In this document: one piece after another, positions 1 through 7,500 of the stretch
How the letters are laid out: every line of letters begins with the position of its first letter
Position numbering within the stretch: position 1 is the first letter of the stretch
The notes under the pieces: generated by a model
Database searches by the model: none
Seen by the model: the letters and a program-made list of their open reading frames with translations, nothing else
What the model was told of the DNA's origin: nothing
NCBI GenBank assembly: GCA_016219075.1
Contig: JACRCJ010000131.1
Coordinates: forward strand, 1 to 9,560
Reading direction: 5' to 3'
Length of the DNA stretch: 9,560 nucleotides
Origin: Deltaproteobacteria bacterium
GTDB lineage: Bacteria > Desulfobacterota > GWC2-55-46
Position numbers and translations under genes: made by a program

Positions 1-405
1 CGGGCCTCTCAGCCGAAACACGAGTCGAAACCGGAGCCCGAGGCCCTGTACCTGAAGGGGTATCAGGAGGTCCAGGACAAGAACTACGCCGCCGCCTCGG
101 ATACCCTGGCCGGCTTTCTCGCCGAGTACCCGGACCACAAGTTCGCCGGCAACGCGCAGTACTGGATAGGAGAGATATACTACGCAAAGGGCGACTGGGA
201 AAAAGCCATACTTGAGTTCGACAAGGCCATAAAGAAGTACCCGGAGAGTGAAAAGACGGCCGCGTCGCTGTTGAAACAGGGGTTCGCGTTCGAAAAGATA
301 GGGTCCAAGAAGGAATCGAAGCTGCTCCTTGGCAGCGTAATAGAGAAGTTCCCGAAGAGCCCGGAGGCGGGTCTGGCCAGAAAAAGACTCGAATCGATGA
401 AGTGA
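1..405 (+). CDS. ybgF: YbgF/CpoB-like Tol-Pal TPR protein, C-terminal part (5' end outside window)
   Basis: The reading frame is open from base 1 to a TGA at 403-405, giving 134 visible residues with no start, so the N-terminal part (signal peptide and coiled coil in the family) lies upstream. A Pro/Glu/Lys-rich linker (about visible residues 1-14) leads into three tetratricopeptide repeats (about 15-47, 52-85 and 89-122). Segments such as ALYLKGYQEVQDKNYAAA, AQYWIGEIYYAKGDWEKAI and EKFPKSPEAGLARKRL match the conserved C-terminal domain of YbgF/CpoB. In characterised bacteria this periplasmic protein works with TolA and Pal to coordinate outer-membrane constriction with peptidoglycan synthesis at division. 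It is normally the last gene of tolQRAB-pal-ybgF, so the rest of that operon is expected just upstream. BamD-like or other periplasmic TPR proteins are the main alternative, but the gap-free three-repeat ending favours YbgF. Confidence 0.82.
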   Translation, partial: RASQPKHESKPEPEALYLKGYQEVQDKNYAAASDTLAGFLAEYPDHKFAGNAQYWIGEIYYAKGDWEKAILEFDKAIKKYPESEKTAASLLKQGFAFEKIGSKKESKLLLGSVIEKFPKSPEAGLARKRLESMK

Positions 406-417
406 ACCCTCAAGGGG

Positions 418-439
418 CTGAAAACCCCGGGGTTTTCAG
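418..439. terminator. 22-bp perfect palindrome after ybgF, possible terminator
   Basis: The arms CTGAAAACCCC and GGGGTTTTCAG form an uninterrupted palindrome starting 12 nt after the ybgF stop. The A-rich left arm, GC core and T-rich right arm have the form of a bidirectional intrinsic terminator, although the T run is inside the stem and only AACTTT follows. A related imperfect hairpin lies just after the DUF3047 gene (4011-4034), so this may also belong to a dispersed palindrome family. Confidence 0.5.
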
Positions 440-541
440 AACTTTAAAAAAAACCGCATTTTCATGCGCGGCCCCAGTTAAGTTCCGCCGCGGTTTTGCC
501 GATATAAATATGATTATGCCAGTTTCAGGGAGCTTGAAAAT

Positions 542-1477
542 ATGAACGGCAAAGTCCTTCTTGTGGATGACTCCCAGCAGGCCCGGGTCGCCATAAGGGA
601 AGCCTTAAAAGATATCTTCGAAGTCTTTATCGAAGCTGACGACGGATTAAGCGCGATAAAGGCGTTCGTCGAGGAGAAACCCGGCTTTATCATCACCGAC
701 ATCGAGATGCCGTCCATAAACGGCTACCGCCTTATCTCCACCGTCCGTAACATGGAAGACGGAAAAGACCTGCCAATCATAATGCTCTCGGGCACGAAAA
801 ACTCCCTTAAAAAGAAGCTGACCGGCTTCAACCTCGGCGCCAGCGACTTCCTCATGAAACCCTTCGAGAGCGAGGAGCTTGTGGCCAGGGTAAAATCCCT
901 TTTAAGGACGCGTTTCCTCCTTGACGAACTTAAAGAGAAGAACACGCTGCTGGCGAGGCTCGCCGTCACTGACGAGCTTACGGGCCTTTACAACAGGAGG
1001 CACTTCTTCGAGACAGTAAAGGAGCAGATGGCCCTGGGGCTCCGTCATAACTTCAAGATAGCGTGCATGCTGATGGACATCGACCACTTCAAGAAGATAA
1101 ACGACACGCACGGCCACATTGCCGGAGACGATGTCCTGAGGAAGATCGGCGCGCTTCTTAACTCCTGCAAAAGGGAGGGCGAGCTTCTGGCCCGCTTCGG
1201 CGGCGAGGAGTTCATCATGTGCCTTTTCAACACGGACTCCGCAAGCGTGCTTAGAGCGGCCGAGAGGTTCAGGCACCTGATAAAGTCTTTTGAGTTCTCT
1301 TCAAGCCACCACCCCAACCTCCATGTGACCGTGAGTATCGGGGTGGCAATATATCCGCAGGCCTCCATCATAACCATAGACGAGCTTATAAGGGCCGCAG
1401 ACAGCGCCCTTTACCGCTCCAAGGTGGACGGCAGAGACAAGGTATCGCTCTACGAGTGGACGCCGCAGACGGCCTAA
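542..1477 (+). CDS. Response-regulator diguanylate cyclase (REC-GGDEF)
   Basis: This is a 311-residue cytoplasmic signalling protein that should make cyclic di-GMP from two GTP under control of a phosphorylated receiver domain. The REC domain (about 3-121) has the acidic pair D9/D10, the phospho-acceptor D53 (in ITDIEMP), S83 and K106 (in MKPF), so it looks functional. A short helical linker (about 122-140) joins the GGDEF domain (about 141-305), which carries DELTGLYNRR at 144-153, the MDIDHFKKINDTHGH segment at 178-191 and the active-site GGEEF at 220-224. The inhibitory I-site position five residues before GGEEF reads R211-E-G-E214 rather than RxxD, so product inhibition may be weakened. 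AGGGAG at 527-532 sits 9 nt before the ATG. Neither neighbouring gene is a histidine kinase, so the partner kinase is elsewhere. One REC plus GGDEF is the simple WspR-like layout; PleD has two receivers. Confidence 0.93.
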   Translation: MNGKVLLVDDSQQARVAIREALKDIFEVFIEADDGLSAIKAFVEEKPGFIITDIEMPSINGYRLISTVRNMEDGKDLPIIMLSGTKNSLKKKLTGFNLGASDFLMKPFESEELVARVKSLLRTRFLLDELKEKNTLLARLAVTDELTGLYNRRHFFETVKEQMALGLRHNFKIACMLMDIDHFKKINDTHGHIAGDDVLRKIGALLNSCKREGELLARFGGEEFIMCLFNTDSASVLRAAERFRHLIKSFEFSSSHHPNLHVTVSIGVAIYPQASIITIDELIRAADSALYRSKVDGRDKVSLYEWTPQTA

Positions 1478-1525
1478 GACGGCCCCCCCGGAGAAACCGG
1501 GACCGTCCGACAGGATAACTTACGC

Positions 1526-1549
1526 GCCCGTTTGACAACGGGCTCTTTT
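1526..1549 (+). terminator. Rho-independent terminator of the diguanylate cyclase gene
   Basis: GCCCGTT (1526-1532) pairs perfectly with AACGGGC (1537-1543) around a TGAC loop, and TCTTTT follows at once. It is 48 nt after the stop codon. A second hairpin, GACGG/CCGTC with an inner CCCGG/CCGGG (1478-1507), precedes it without a T run. Confidence 0.75.
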
Positions 1550-1621
1550 CACCTCCACGGATATACGACCCGGCCTTTACCGCGCAACTTCGACCCCACA
1601 ACCCGCACTGTCTTAATGAAC

Positions 1622-1864
1622 CCTCCCCGGAGCTTGCTCCGGGGTATCTGAAAACAACCCATGTTATTAGATGTTTTGTATTGTTTTTAACAAAACACCA
1701 GGTCCATTGCGCAGCCGAGCATGAAGGAGAAGCGAGAGCAAGCCCCGGTTCCTCTTTGCGAGCGAGCTTGCAAGCGAGGAGCAATAAAGCGAGGCGCGCG
1801 CCAGCGCGCAAAAAGGCCTAATGTATTTCGCGGGAAGCTGCGGGGTATTAGACCCTAAGAGAGA
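1622..1864. repeat. Dispersed structured repeat, copy A (243 bp)
   Basis: This segment is a homologue of 8777-9020 (copy B, 244 bp). The left block (about 1622-1702) begins with CCT and a hairpin CCCCGGAGC/GCTCCGGGG (1625-1644), then continues nearly identically to copy B through TATCTGAAAACAACCCA and a second hairpin TGTTTTGT/ACAAAACA (1672-1697). The right block (about 1803-1864) holds GCGCAAAAA, GCCTAATGTATT and ends GGGGTATTAGACCC then TAAGAGAGA. The centre (about 1703-1800) is diverged but aligns almost without gaps and keeps a TTGCGAGCGAG...GGAGCAATA element in both copies. No credible protein is encoded. It fills most of the gap between the cyclase and the DUF362 gene. This may be a non-autonomous mobile element or a REP/BIME-like family; no transposase is present in the window. 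Confidence 0.8.
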
Positions 1865-1939
1865 ATAAAACCTTCACGGACTTTTCGGCCTTGCGCTAAA
1901 AAGGCAACCTCGATTAAAATATCATTACAAGGGGATGAT

Positions 1940-3076
1940 ATGGATACGAAAGTCGCCATAAAAAGGTGCGAAGATTACGCGGAGGAGAAGGTCTACGGCG
2001 CGATAAAGGAGGCAGTGGAACTACTCGGCGGGGTCTCCGGGTTCGTAGCTGAAGACGACCTGATACTTCTGAAACCCAACCTCCTGGCCGGGCGCCCCCC
2101 CGAGGCCGCCGTCACCACCCACCCGTCCGTGGTACGGGCGGCGATAAGGCTCGTAAGGGAGGCCGGGGGCACCCCCATAGTCGGCGACAGCCCCGGTATA
2201 GGCAACGCGCGCAGGATCGCCGGTAAGTGCGGCATACTTGAGGTCTGCGAATCCCTCGGCGTGCCGTTTGTAGACCTTAAGACCCTCACCATAGCCGAAA
2301 ACCCTGACGGACACACCTTCAAACGCCTCGATGTCGCCAAAGAGGCCGTCGAGGTGGACGGGATAATAAACCTCCCAAAGCTAAAGACCCACGCCCAGAT
2401 GGTCGTCACGCTCGGAGTCAAAAACCTCTTCGGCTGCGTCCCCGGAAAATTGAAACCCCAGTGGCACCTCTCGGCCGGGGTGCAAAGCTCGCACTTCGCC
2501 GGGATGCTCCTTGACCTCTACGCCTTTCTCAACCCGAGGCTTACGATAATGGACGGCGTCGTCGGCATGGAAGGGAACGGACCCGGAAGCGGGGACCCGA
2601 GAAAGATAGGCCTGGTCCTCGCCTCTCCAGATGCCGTGGCGATGGATACCGTCATAGCCGGGATAGTCGGGGTGAAGACGGCGGATATCCCGATACTCAA
2701 GGAGGCTCAAAGAAGGAGGCTGCCTGGCTCGATGCCCGGCAATATCTCGGTGCTCGGCGAGAGTGTCGACTCGGTACGGGTAAAGGGCTTCAAGCTGCCG
2801 CCCGTCTCCGAGACCAACTTCGCTTCCCGCTTCCCTTACTTCATCGACAAGAGGCTCAGAAAGGCGCTTACCGCGAGGCCGCACATAAAGAGGACCGATT
2901 GCACGCTCTGCTCGGTTTGCGTGGAGGTCTGCCCGGCCGTGGTAATGACCAAGACCGAGAGGATCAATATCGACTACGACAGGTGCATCAGGTGTTACTG
3001 CTGTCAGGAGATGTGCCCGGAGGGGGCGATAGAGCCGAGGTCCGGATGGCTTAAGAGGCTGGTGCCCGGACTTTAA
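1940..3076 (+). CDS. DUF362 protein with C-terminal 2x[4Fe-4S] ferredoxin domain
   Basis: This 378-residue cytoplasmic iron-sulfur protein starts at ATG 1940, with AAGGGG at 1929-1934. The DUF362 domain spans about residues 35-280 and shows the family landmarks KPN (45-47), GDSPG (82-86), LPKLKTH (145-151), GVKNLFG (159-165) and GNGPGSGDP (212-220). The C-terminal domain (about 312-365) has two complete CxxCxxCxxxCP motifs: C321, C324, C327, C331 and C349, C352, C355, C359, predicting two [4Fe-4S] clusters; C354 is an extra cysteine. DUF362-ferredoxin proteins are widespread in anaerobes, but their reaction is not established, so an electron-transfer or redox role is inferred from the clusters only. 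There is no signal peptide or Tat motif. It is flanked by long gaps and is probably transcribed alone, so the neighbours give no hint of substrate. Confidence 0.9.
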   Translation: MDTKVAIKRCEDYAEEKVYGAIKEAVELLGGVSGFVAEDDLILLKPNLLAGRPPEAAVTTHPSVVRAAIRLVREAGGTPIVGDSPGIGNARRIAGKCGILEVCESLGVPFVDLKTLTIAENPDGHTFKRLDVAKEAVEVDGIINLPKLKTHAQMVVTLGVKNLFGCVPGKLKPQWHLSAGVQSSHFAGMLLDLYAFLNPRLTIMDGVVGMEGNGPGSGDPRKIGLVLASPDAVAMDTVIAGIVGVKTADIPILKEAQRRRLPGSMPGNISVLGESVDSVRVKGFKLPPVSETNFASRFPYFIDKRLRKALTARPHIKRTDCTLCSVCVEVCPAVVMTKTERINIDYDRCIRCYCCQEMCPEGAIEPRSGWLKRLVPGL

Positions 3077-3093
3077 GACGCGAGCGGCGTCTT
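3077..3093 (+). terminator. Weak hairpin directly after the DUF362 gene
   Basis: GACGC (3077-3081) and GCGTC (3087-3091) form a 5-bp stem immediately after the stop codon, followed only by TT. A longer pyrimidine stretch with six T occurs about 35 nt later (3120-3137) but has no clean hairpin in front of it. Terminator function is therefore uncertain. Confidence 0.3.
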
Positions 3094-3180
3094 ATGCGGC
3101 CCCGGGGGACCTCTTTGCCCTCTTTTTTCTCTTTGCGCTGAGACGGTTTTTACCTGCCGTAAGGGCCGGCCTTAAAAAAC

Positions 3181-3209
3181 TTGCGCCTCGATTATTTCTG
3201 CTATATACT
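3181..3209 (+). promoter_or_regulatory. Possible sigma-70-type promoter for the DUF3047 gene
   Basis: TTGCGC (3181-3186) and TATACT (3204-3209) are separated by 17 nt. The -10 box matches consensus at five of six positions, the -35 only at the TTG. It would give a leader of about 85 nt containing a perfect 7-bp hairpin, GGGCTTC/GAAGCCC (about 3219-3240), and a tandem duplication just before the gene. Confidence 0.35.
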
Positions 3210-3255
3210 CGAAATTACGGGCTTCTTCGCGTTGAAGCCCGATTCCCCGACCGAC

Positions 3256-3294
3256 CCGGGCCGTTTACTCTAAACCGGGCCGTTTCACTCCAAA
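3256..3294 (+). repeat. Imperfect tandem duplication, 19-20 bp, before the DUF3047 start
   Basis: CCGGGCCGTTTACTCTAAA (3256-3274) is followed directly by CCGGGCCGTTTCACTCCAAA (3275-3294). The two units differ by one inserted C and one substitution. The duplication ends 6 nt before the ATG, within the expected translation-initiation region. Confidence 0.7.
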
Positions 3295-3300
3295 GAGGCC

Positions 3301-3999
3301 ATGATCATAAGATTGAAAAAGACCAACGACTTACGGCCGGCTTCTCTCACGCTTGCGGGCCTTCTGACGATCCTTCTTTCCTTCGTCTTTGCGAACGTCT
3401 CGACAGCCGCAGACCGGATCACCATTCCCATAGAAGGGTCCTCCTCCGGCCCCCCCGCCGGATGGGACCTGAAAGAATGGAAGGGCACTGCACGGTTCGA
3501 TGTGGTCGATACCGAGGCCGGCAAGACGATACACTTAAGGAGCTCTTCCACATCCTCGGCCCTCTACAGGGACATCGAGTTCGACATCAGGGAGTACCCG
3601 TATATCAACTGGAGATGGAAGGTCACCACCGTCCCCCAGGGGGCCGATGTACGTAAAAAATCGACCGACGACCAGGCCGCCCAGGTATATGTCATATTCC
3701 CCAGGTTCCCGGCCCTCGTCAACAGCAGGCTCGTCGGCTACATCTGGGACACCGGGGCCCCGGCCGGCTCTACAGTGACCAGCACGAAGACATCCAACAC
3801 CAGATACATAGTCATAAGGAGCGGACAAACCGGCCTCGGTGAGTGGTTTACGGAAAAGAGGAACGTCTACGAGGACTACAAGAAGTTATTCGGCGAAGAG
3901 CCCCCGATGGTAGGAAAGGTCTCCGTCATGATAGATTCCGATGACACTGAAAGCGCCGCCGAGTCATACATAGGGGGTATATACTTCTCAAAGGAATGA
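3301..3999 (+). CDS. Exported DUF3047 family protein
   Basis: This 232-residue protein has an N-terminal signal peptide: positive residues (RLKK), a hydrophobic core (about 16-31, LTLAGLLTILLSFVFA) and probable cleavage near STAA-D (about 36-38), so it should be periplasmic or envelope-bound. The mature part matches DUF3047: GWDLKEWKGTARFDVV (54-69), an Ala-Leu-Tyr-Arg segment (87-90), YPYINWRWKV (99-108), the DDQAAQVYVIF segment (123-133), an IWD and YIVIRSG region (148-174), and a C-terminal IDSDDTESAAESYIGGIYF (211-229). The family's function is unknown and no catalytic residues can be named. The start is debatable: AAGAGG (3293-3298) lies only 2 nt before ATG 3301, while an in-frame TTG at 3313 would be about 14 nt away and would give a shorter, more typical MKK-type signal peptide. 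It appears to be monocistronic. Confidence 0.85.
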   Translation: MIIRLKKTNDLRPASLTLAGLLTILLSFVFANVSTAADRITIPIEGSSSGPPAGWDLKEWKGTARFDVVDTEAGKTIHLRSSSTSSALYRDIEFDIREYPYINWRWKVTTVPQGADVRKKSTDDQAAQVYVIFPRFPALVNSRLVGYIWDTGAPAGSTVTSTKTSNTRYIVIRSGQTGLGEWFTEKRNVYEDYKKLFGEEPPMVGKVSVMIDSDDTESAAESYIGGIYFSKE

Positions 4000-4010
4000 G
4001 ACCTGCCTGG

Positions 4011-4034
4011 CCTGAAAACTCCGGGGTCTTCAGG
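4011..4034. terminator. Imperfect hairpin after the DUF3047 gene, related to the palindrome at 418-439
   Basis: CCTGAAAACTCC and GGGGTCTTCAGG pair with one G-T wobble and one A-C mismatch. Its sequence is clearly akin to the palindrome behind ybgF, and the position (11 nt after the stop) is the same. There is no good T run, so it may be a weak terminator or an mRNA 3'-end stabiliser. Confidence 0.4.
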
Positions 4035-4077
4035 TCATTGAAGAGATGATCACTCAAGACCTTTCCCGGCCGGATCA

Positions 4078-4115
4078 ATTAAAATTCTCCGCCATAAATG
4101 ACGGAGAATTTTGAT
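4078..4115. terminator. Long AT-flanked hairpin, possible bidirectional terminator
   Basis: AAAATTCTCCG (4081-4091) pairs perfectly with CGGAGAATTTT (4102-4112) around a 10-nt loop, and the stem extends three more pairs with one wobble (4078-4080 with 4113-4115). The A run, GC-containing stem and T run resemble a bidirectional intrinsic terminator. It could end DUF3047 transcription or form the first helix of the structured region that follows. Confidence 0.5.
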
Positions 4116-4138
4116 GGTAAGGAAGAATCATTTATATT

Positions 4139-4293
4139 TGCCACTCCTTGACCCAACGCTAACGCGACGGGATTGCGGAGTGGCACACCCATTCATGCGG
4201 CCGTGCTCTGTGTCGGCCATGCCGCTTCTTTTCGATACATCCGTAGCGAGACCACTGCGGGCTTCGAGTCCAGAGGGGTCTGGGCCTTTTTTT
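4139..4293 (+). ncRNA. Candidate structured small RNA or 3' UTR ending in an intrinsic terminator
   Basis: Four consecutive stem-loops are visible. (1) TGCCACTCC (4139-4147) pairs perfectly with GGAGTGGCA (4177-4185); inside it CCC/GGG and CGC/GCG pairs close a TAAC tetraloop. (2) GGCCG (4199-4203) pairs with CGGCC (4214-4218). (3) CCGTAG (4241-4246) pairs with CTGCGG (4255-4260) with one wobble. (4) A terminator at 4268-4293. The base composition and codon use of this stretch differ from the surrounding genes. A -10-like TATATT (4133-4138) has TTGATG 15 nt before it, a short spacing, so the promoter is not settled. It does not match the SRP RNA, tmRNA or tRNA patterns I checked, and I cannot name a family. 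A small protein from ATG 4114 is the alternative but would end inside the terminator's downstream region. Confidence 0.4.
4268..4293 (+). terminator. Strong Rho-independent terminator
   Basis: GTCCAGA (4268-4274) pairs with TCTGGGC (4279-4285), seven pairs including one G-T wobble, around a GGGG loop, followed by C and seven T (4287-4293). It reads on the plus strand and lies about 270 nt after the nearest plus-strand stop codon, so it should end a long 3' UTR or an independent transcript. Confidence 0.8.
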
Positions 4294-4343
4294 AAACAAA
4301 TCCGCTTGCACTCAGCTTAAAACCTTTCGTACCAGAGGGTGGA

Positions 4344-4390
4344 GTGAAAATGTTTTTTCACCCCCCCTGCCTCTCCCGTCAAGGGGGAGG
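4344..4390. repeat. Two adjacent hairpins, the second C/G-rich and repeat-like
   Basis: GTGAAAA (4344-4350) pairs with TTTTCAC (4355-4361) around TGTT. Right after, CCTCTCCC (4370-4377) pairs with GGGGGAGG (4383-4390) around GTCAA, eight pairs with one wobble. The second unit resembles the CCCTCCC...GGGAGGG intergenic repeats common in proteobacterial genomes; I see only one copy here, so that assignment is from recall. Confidence 0.45.
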
Positions 4391-4508
4391 GTTCACAGGG
4401 AACCCATGCGGCAAAATACAAGTTAAAGACCGCGCTACGGGCAAGTATTAGGCGGATTTACTCTCAGGAAGATAAAGACTGACGGCGGGTATTTTGGCAA
4501 AGGGAAAA

Positions 4509-7500
4509 ATGACAAGAAAGAGGCGCATAGCGCTTGCGGCCATCGTATCGGGGGCCGTCGTCACAATGGTCCTCCTGTACCTTTTTACCTTCCCCGTAGA
4601 CTTAAGCCGCTTCCATTCGAGGATAGAAGCTGTAGCGGGGCCGGTTGTGGGCCGGGAGCTCCGCCTCAGGAAGATCGTACTGAAGGCGCTGCCGTCCCCG
4701 GACCTGACGGTAGAAGGGCTGGAGGCGTTCAAGGGGGGCGAAGAGGCGTTCAGCGCCGAACACTTAAGGGCCAGGGTCTCGCTGTGGCCGCTCCTTTTGA
4801 GAAGGACCGTCATCGAGAGGCTTGAGATAAGAGACGCAAGCCTCTTTGTAAAGAGGTCGAGTGACGGCCGGTTGAACATCGAAGACCTCCTTGAGTCAAG
4901 AAAGGGCAAGAAGAGCCGCGTCACCGTAAACTCCCTCTATCTCCAGAGAGGCTCGGTAAAAGTCCTCGATGAGAGCGCATCAAGGCCGGCGCTCTACGAG
5001 ATAACCGAGATCAACGGGTATCTGTACCTCGCGCCCGGGGGTTTTACCTACGGGGCAGGCGGACGCTTAAGGCCCTCCACGATGATAACGGTCACCGGCA
5101 CCGGCAACCCGACGAGCGGGAATTTCGAAGGCTCCGGAAGCGTCGAGGGGCTCGATACCGGGATCTTCAACCCGTACTTCAAAAAGGCCCAGGGCTCTTC
5201 AATAGACGCCGCCGCGAACGCGGAGTTCTCCTACAGATTCGGGGAGAAGAACTCCCTTAAATGCGTCATCATGTACAGCGGCTTGAAGGCCGCTTTCCCG
5301 GCCGTCCTCAATAACCCGCTCGTCTCCGGGTCCGCCATACTCGATGCCGAGTTTGGAGAGAAACGGTCGATACGGCTCCACGACATAAGGATAGAACTTC
5401 CGGACTTCACCCTCCGGGGGTCTTTCGGCGTCGAAGGCGGCCGGGGCTCTGAGTCTTTCACGCTCAAGGCCTCTTCGACCCCGGTACCTGCAAAGACCTT
5501 CAAGGACCTGATACCCGTTAAGGTGCTTTCTGCCGTGGTGGGCGGATTGGTGCGCGACATTACCCCGCTCGGCGGGGCGGTCACCGTAAAAGACTTCACC
5601 CTTTCAGGCCCTTTTAAAGAGCTTAAAGACGGCACGGTCTTCGCCCGGCCCGAAAGGTTCCGGGTGAGCGCCCTTTTAAACGGCCTATCTTTCAGGTTTA
5701 GAAACCTCAGGGAGACCTTCGACGATTTTGCCGGCCCGGTAAGTCTCGCCGACGGCGTTCTCTCGATAACCGGACTCACCGGCAGGTACAACATGGAGAC
5801 GCTCGATGACCTTACTGCCGAGTTGAGCGGGCTTGCCGGGCCCCTGACATACAGCGCCTCCGTAGACGCCTCCCTGGATACGGGCGAGACGCTCCAAACG
5901 GCGAAAGACCTTTTCAAGGATGACAAAACGGGCATCGGAAAGGCACTTGAGCGGTTACGGGCCGGCGGAGACGCTGTAGTAAGCCTCAAGGTGAGCGGCT
6001 CTCTCAAGGGCAAAACGCCTGCCAGTTACTCAGGCACGGCAGAGTTCAAGGACGCTTCCTTTTCCTACTCGGGCCTGCCCGGCTCCTTCAAGTCCATCTT
6101 CGCTGATATCGCCTTCGACAACAGAAGGGTCACGGTCAATGAGGCGCGGGGCCGCGAGGGTGATTCGGACTTCACGGTAACCGGCTTCGTGGAAGACTAC
6201 TTCAAGACCCCGTCCTTCGACTTCAGCGCCGAGGGCGACCTTACAGGGAACACGGTCAAAAAATTCCTCCCTCCGGGCGCGGCCCAAAAGCTCTCGATAG
6301 ACGGCAAGGTGAAGGTGAAGGCGAGCGGCAGCGGCACCAGAAAGTCCTTTGCCGCGGCCGCTTACCTCGACACCACCGGGGCGGCCGTCGAATACAAAAA
6401 TGTGCTTAAAAAGGCGCCCGACTACACCTTGGGCTTCGAGGGGTTCATAGTCTTAAGAGGGACAGAGCTTGAGGTCCATAGGGCTGACCTGCACTTCGGG
6501 ACCTCGTCGGTCACCATGGGCGGCGACTTCCTTTTAGACAGGCCGGTCTACAGCTTCGTTCTTCAGTCAAAGGACTTGAAGATCGCGGACTTCGACGATG
6601 TCTCGCCCTTCCTGATAAGGGAGTACGAGTCCGGCGGGCTTATCACCTTCAGGATAAGCGCCACGAAAAAGACCGTGGAGTCCGGGGCCTCTTACCAGGG
6701 GGTCGCCATGGTCAAGGACGGCCGCTTCAAATCAACCCTGGTCGCCAGGCCCGTAGAGCGGATAAACGCGGCGATGATGATAGAGGGGAACAGGGCTAAC
6801 ATCAAGGTCCTCGGCATGGAGGCCGGAAGAACGCGCCTTTCGGGCGCTATCGACATACCGGATGTCGCCGGCAGGGTGGTGGACTTCAGCTTCACCTCCC
6901 CACACCTCGACACCGACGACCTTATCCCGAAAGAGGCCGTCACGAAAAAGACTAAAGAGGCCGCCGCGCGCGCGGGCGCCTCACAGCCGCAGGCGCACCC
7001 GGTGACCGGCAGAGGCGAGATAACCATAAAGGAAGGGTCGGCCTGGGGCCACCCGTTCAAAGACTTAAGTGCAAAAGCGGAGTTGACCTCCAACGCGGCG
7101 GTCTTCAACCCCGTGACGCTCTCCATAGACGGCGGCACGGCCGAAGGCAGCTTTTCGTACTTCAAAGACCCCGGCGAAGCGCTCCTCTTCGAGACGGACT
7201 TCAGGCTCAAGGAGATCGACCTTGAGACGGTCTTCAACGCCTCAGGCGTTCAGAGGAAGGTCCTTACCGGACGCCTCGACGGCACGGTGCGGCTCGCGGA
7301 AAGACGGGGCTCTGAACCCTTTTCAGCCGGGCTTCAAGGGTCGGCGGCCCTTGAGGCGAAGAGAGGCAGGCTCTGGAAGGTGACGATACTCACCAAGATA
7401 TTCTCGCTCGTAAACATCCTGTCCATCGACGAGCTATTCAAGAGGGGCCTGCCGTACAGGACTTTATCGGGGGATTTCTCGATGGACCGTGGTATAATAT

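Larger units (their letters stand above)
1478..1939. other. Intergenic region of 462 nt: terminator, repeat copy A, short leader
   Basis: From left to right it holds two hairpins after the cyclase gene (the second a terminator), about 70 nt without recognisable signals, the 243-bp repeat copy A, and a 75-nt leader. The leader contains a small GCCTT/AAGGC hairpin (about 1889-1905) and an AT-rich stretch around 1914-1927 just before the DUF362 start. I found no confident promoter. No small gene with a ribosome-binding site was seen. Confidence 0.6.
4000..4508. other. Intergenic region of 509 nt rich in secondary structure
   Basis: From left to right it holds a palindrome-family hairpin (4011-4034), an AT-flanked 14-bp hairpin (4078-4115), the candidate RNA and its terminator (4139-4293), a hairpin pair (4344-4390), and about 115 nt leading to the AsmA-family gene. 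I could not pick a confident promoter for that gene. No protein-coding gene with convincing codon use was found here. Confidence 0.6.

Noticed and set aside
503..514. TATAAATA/TATGAT as a -10 box for the cyclase gene
   Set aside because: No acceptable -35 sequence is found 16-18 nt upstream, and the box is too close to the start to be convincing.
1386..1811. Long minus-strand open frame across the cyclase end and repeat A
   Set aside because: It overlaps the terminator and the repeat, is Arg/Cys/Ser-rich without any domain, and is not preserved in copy B.
1622..1864. CRISPR array or insertion sequence with a transposase
   Set aside because: There are no regularly spaced identical repeats, and neither copy encodes a protein; only the two long copies and their internal short repeats are seen.
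4255..4275. TTCGAGTCC looking like a tRNA T-loop
   Set aside because: The flanking bases cannot form the five-pair T stem, and there is no acceptor stem, anticodon arm or CCA context.
4114..4320. Short plus-strand open frame with GGAG 7 nt before ATG 4114
   Set aside because: Its codon use is unlike the neighbours, it overlaps all the stem-loops, and it runs through the strong terminator at 4268-4293. A coincidental frame is more likely, though not excluded.
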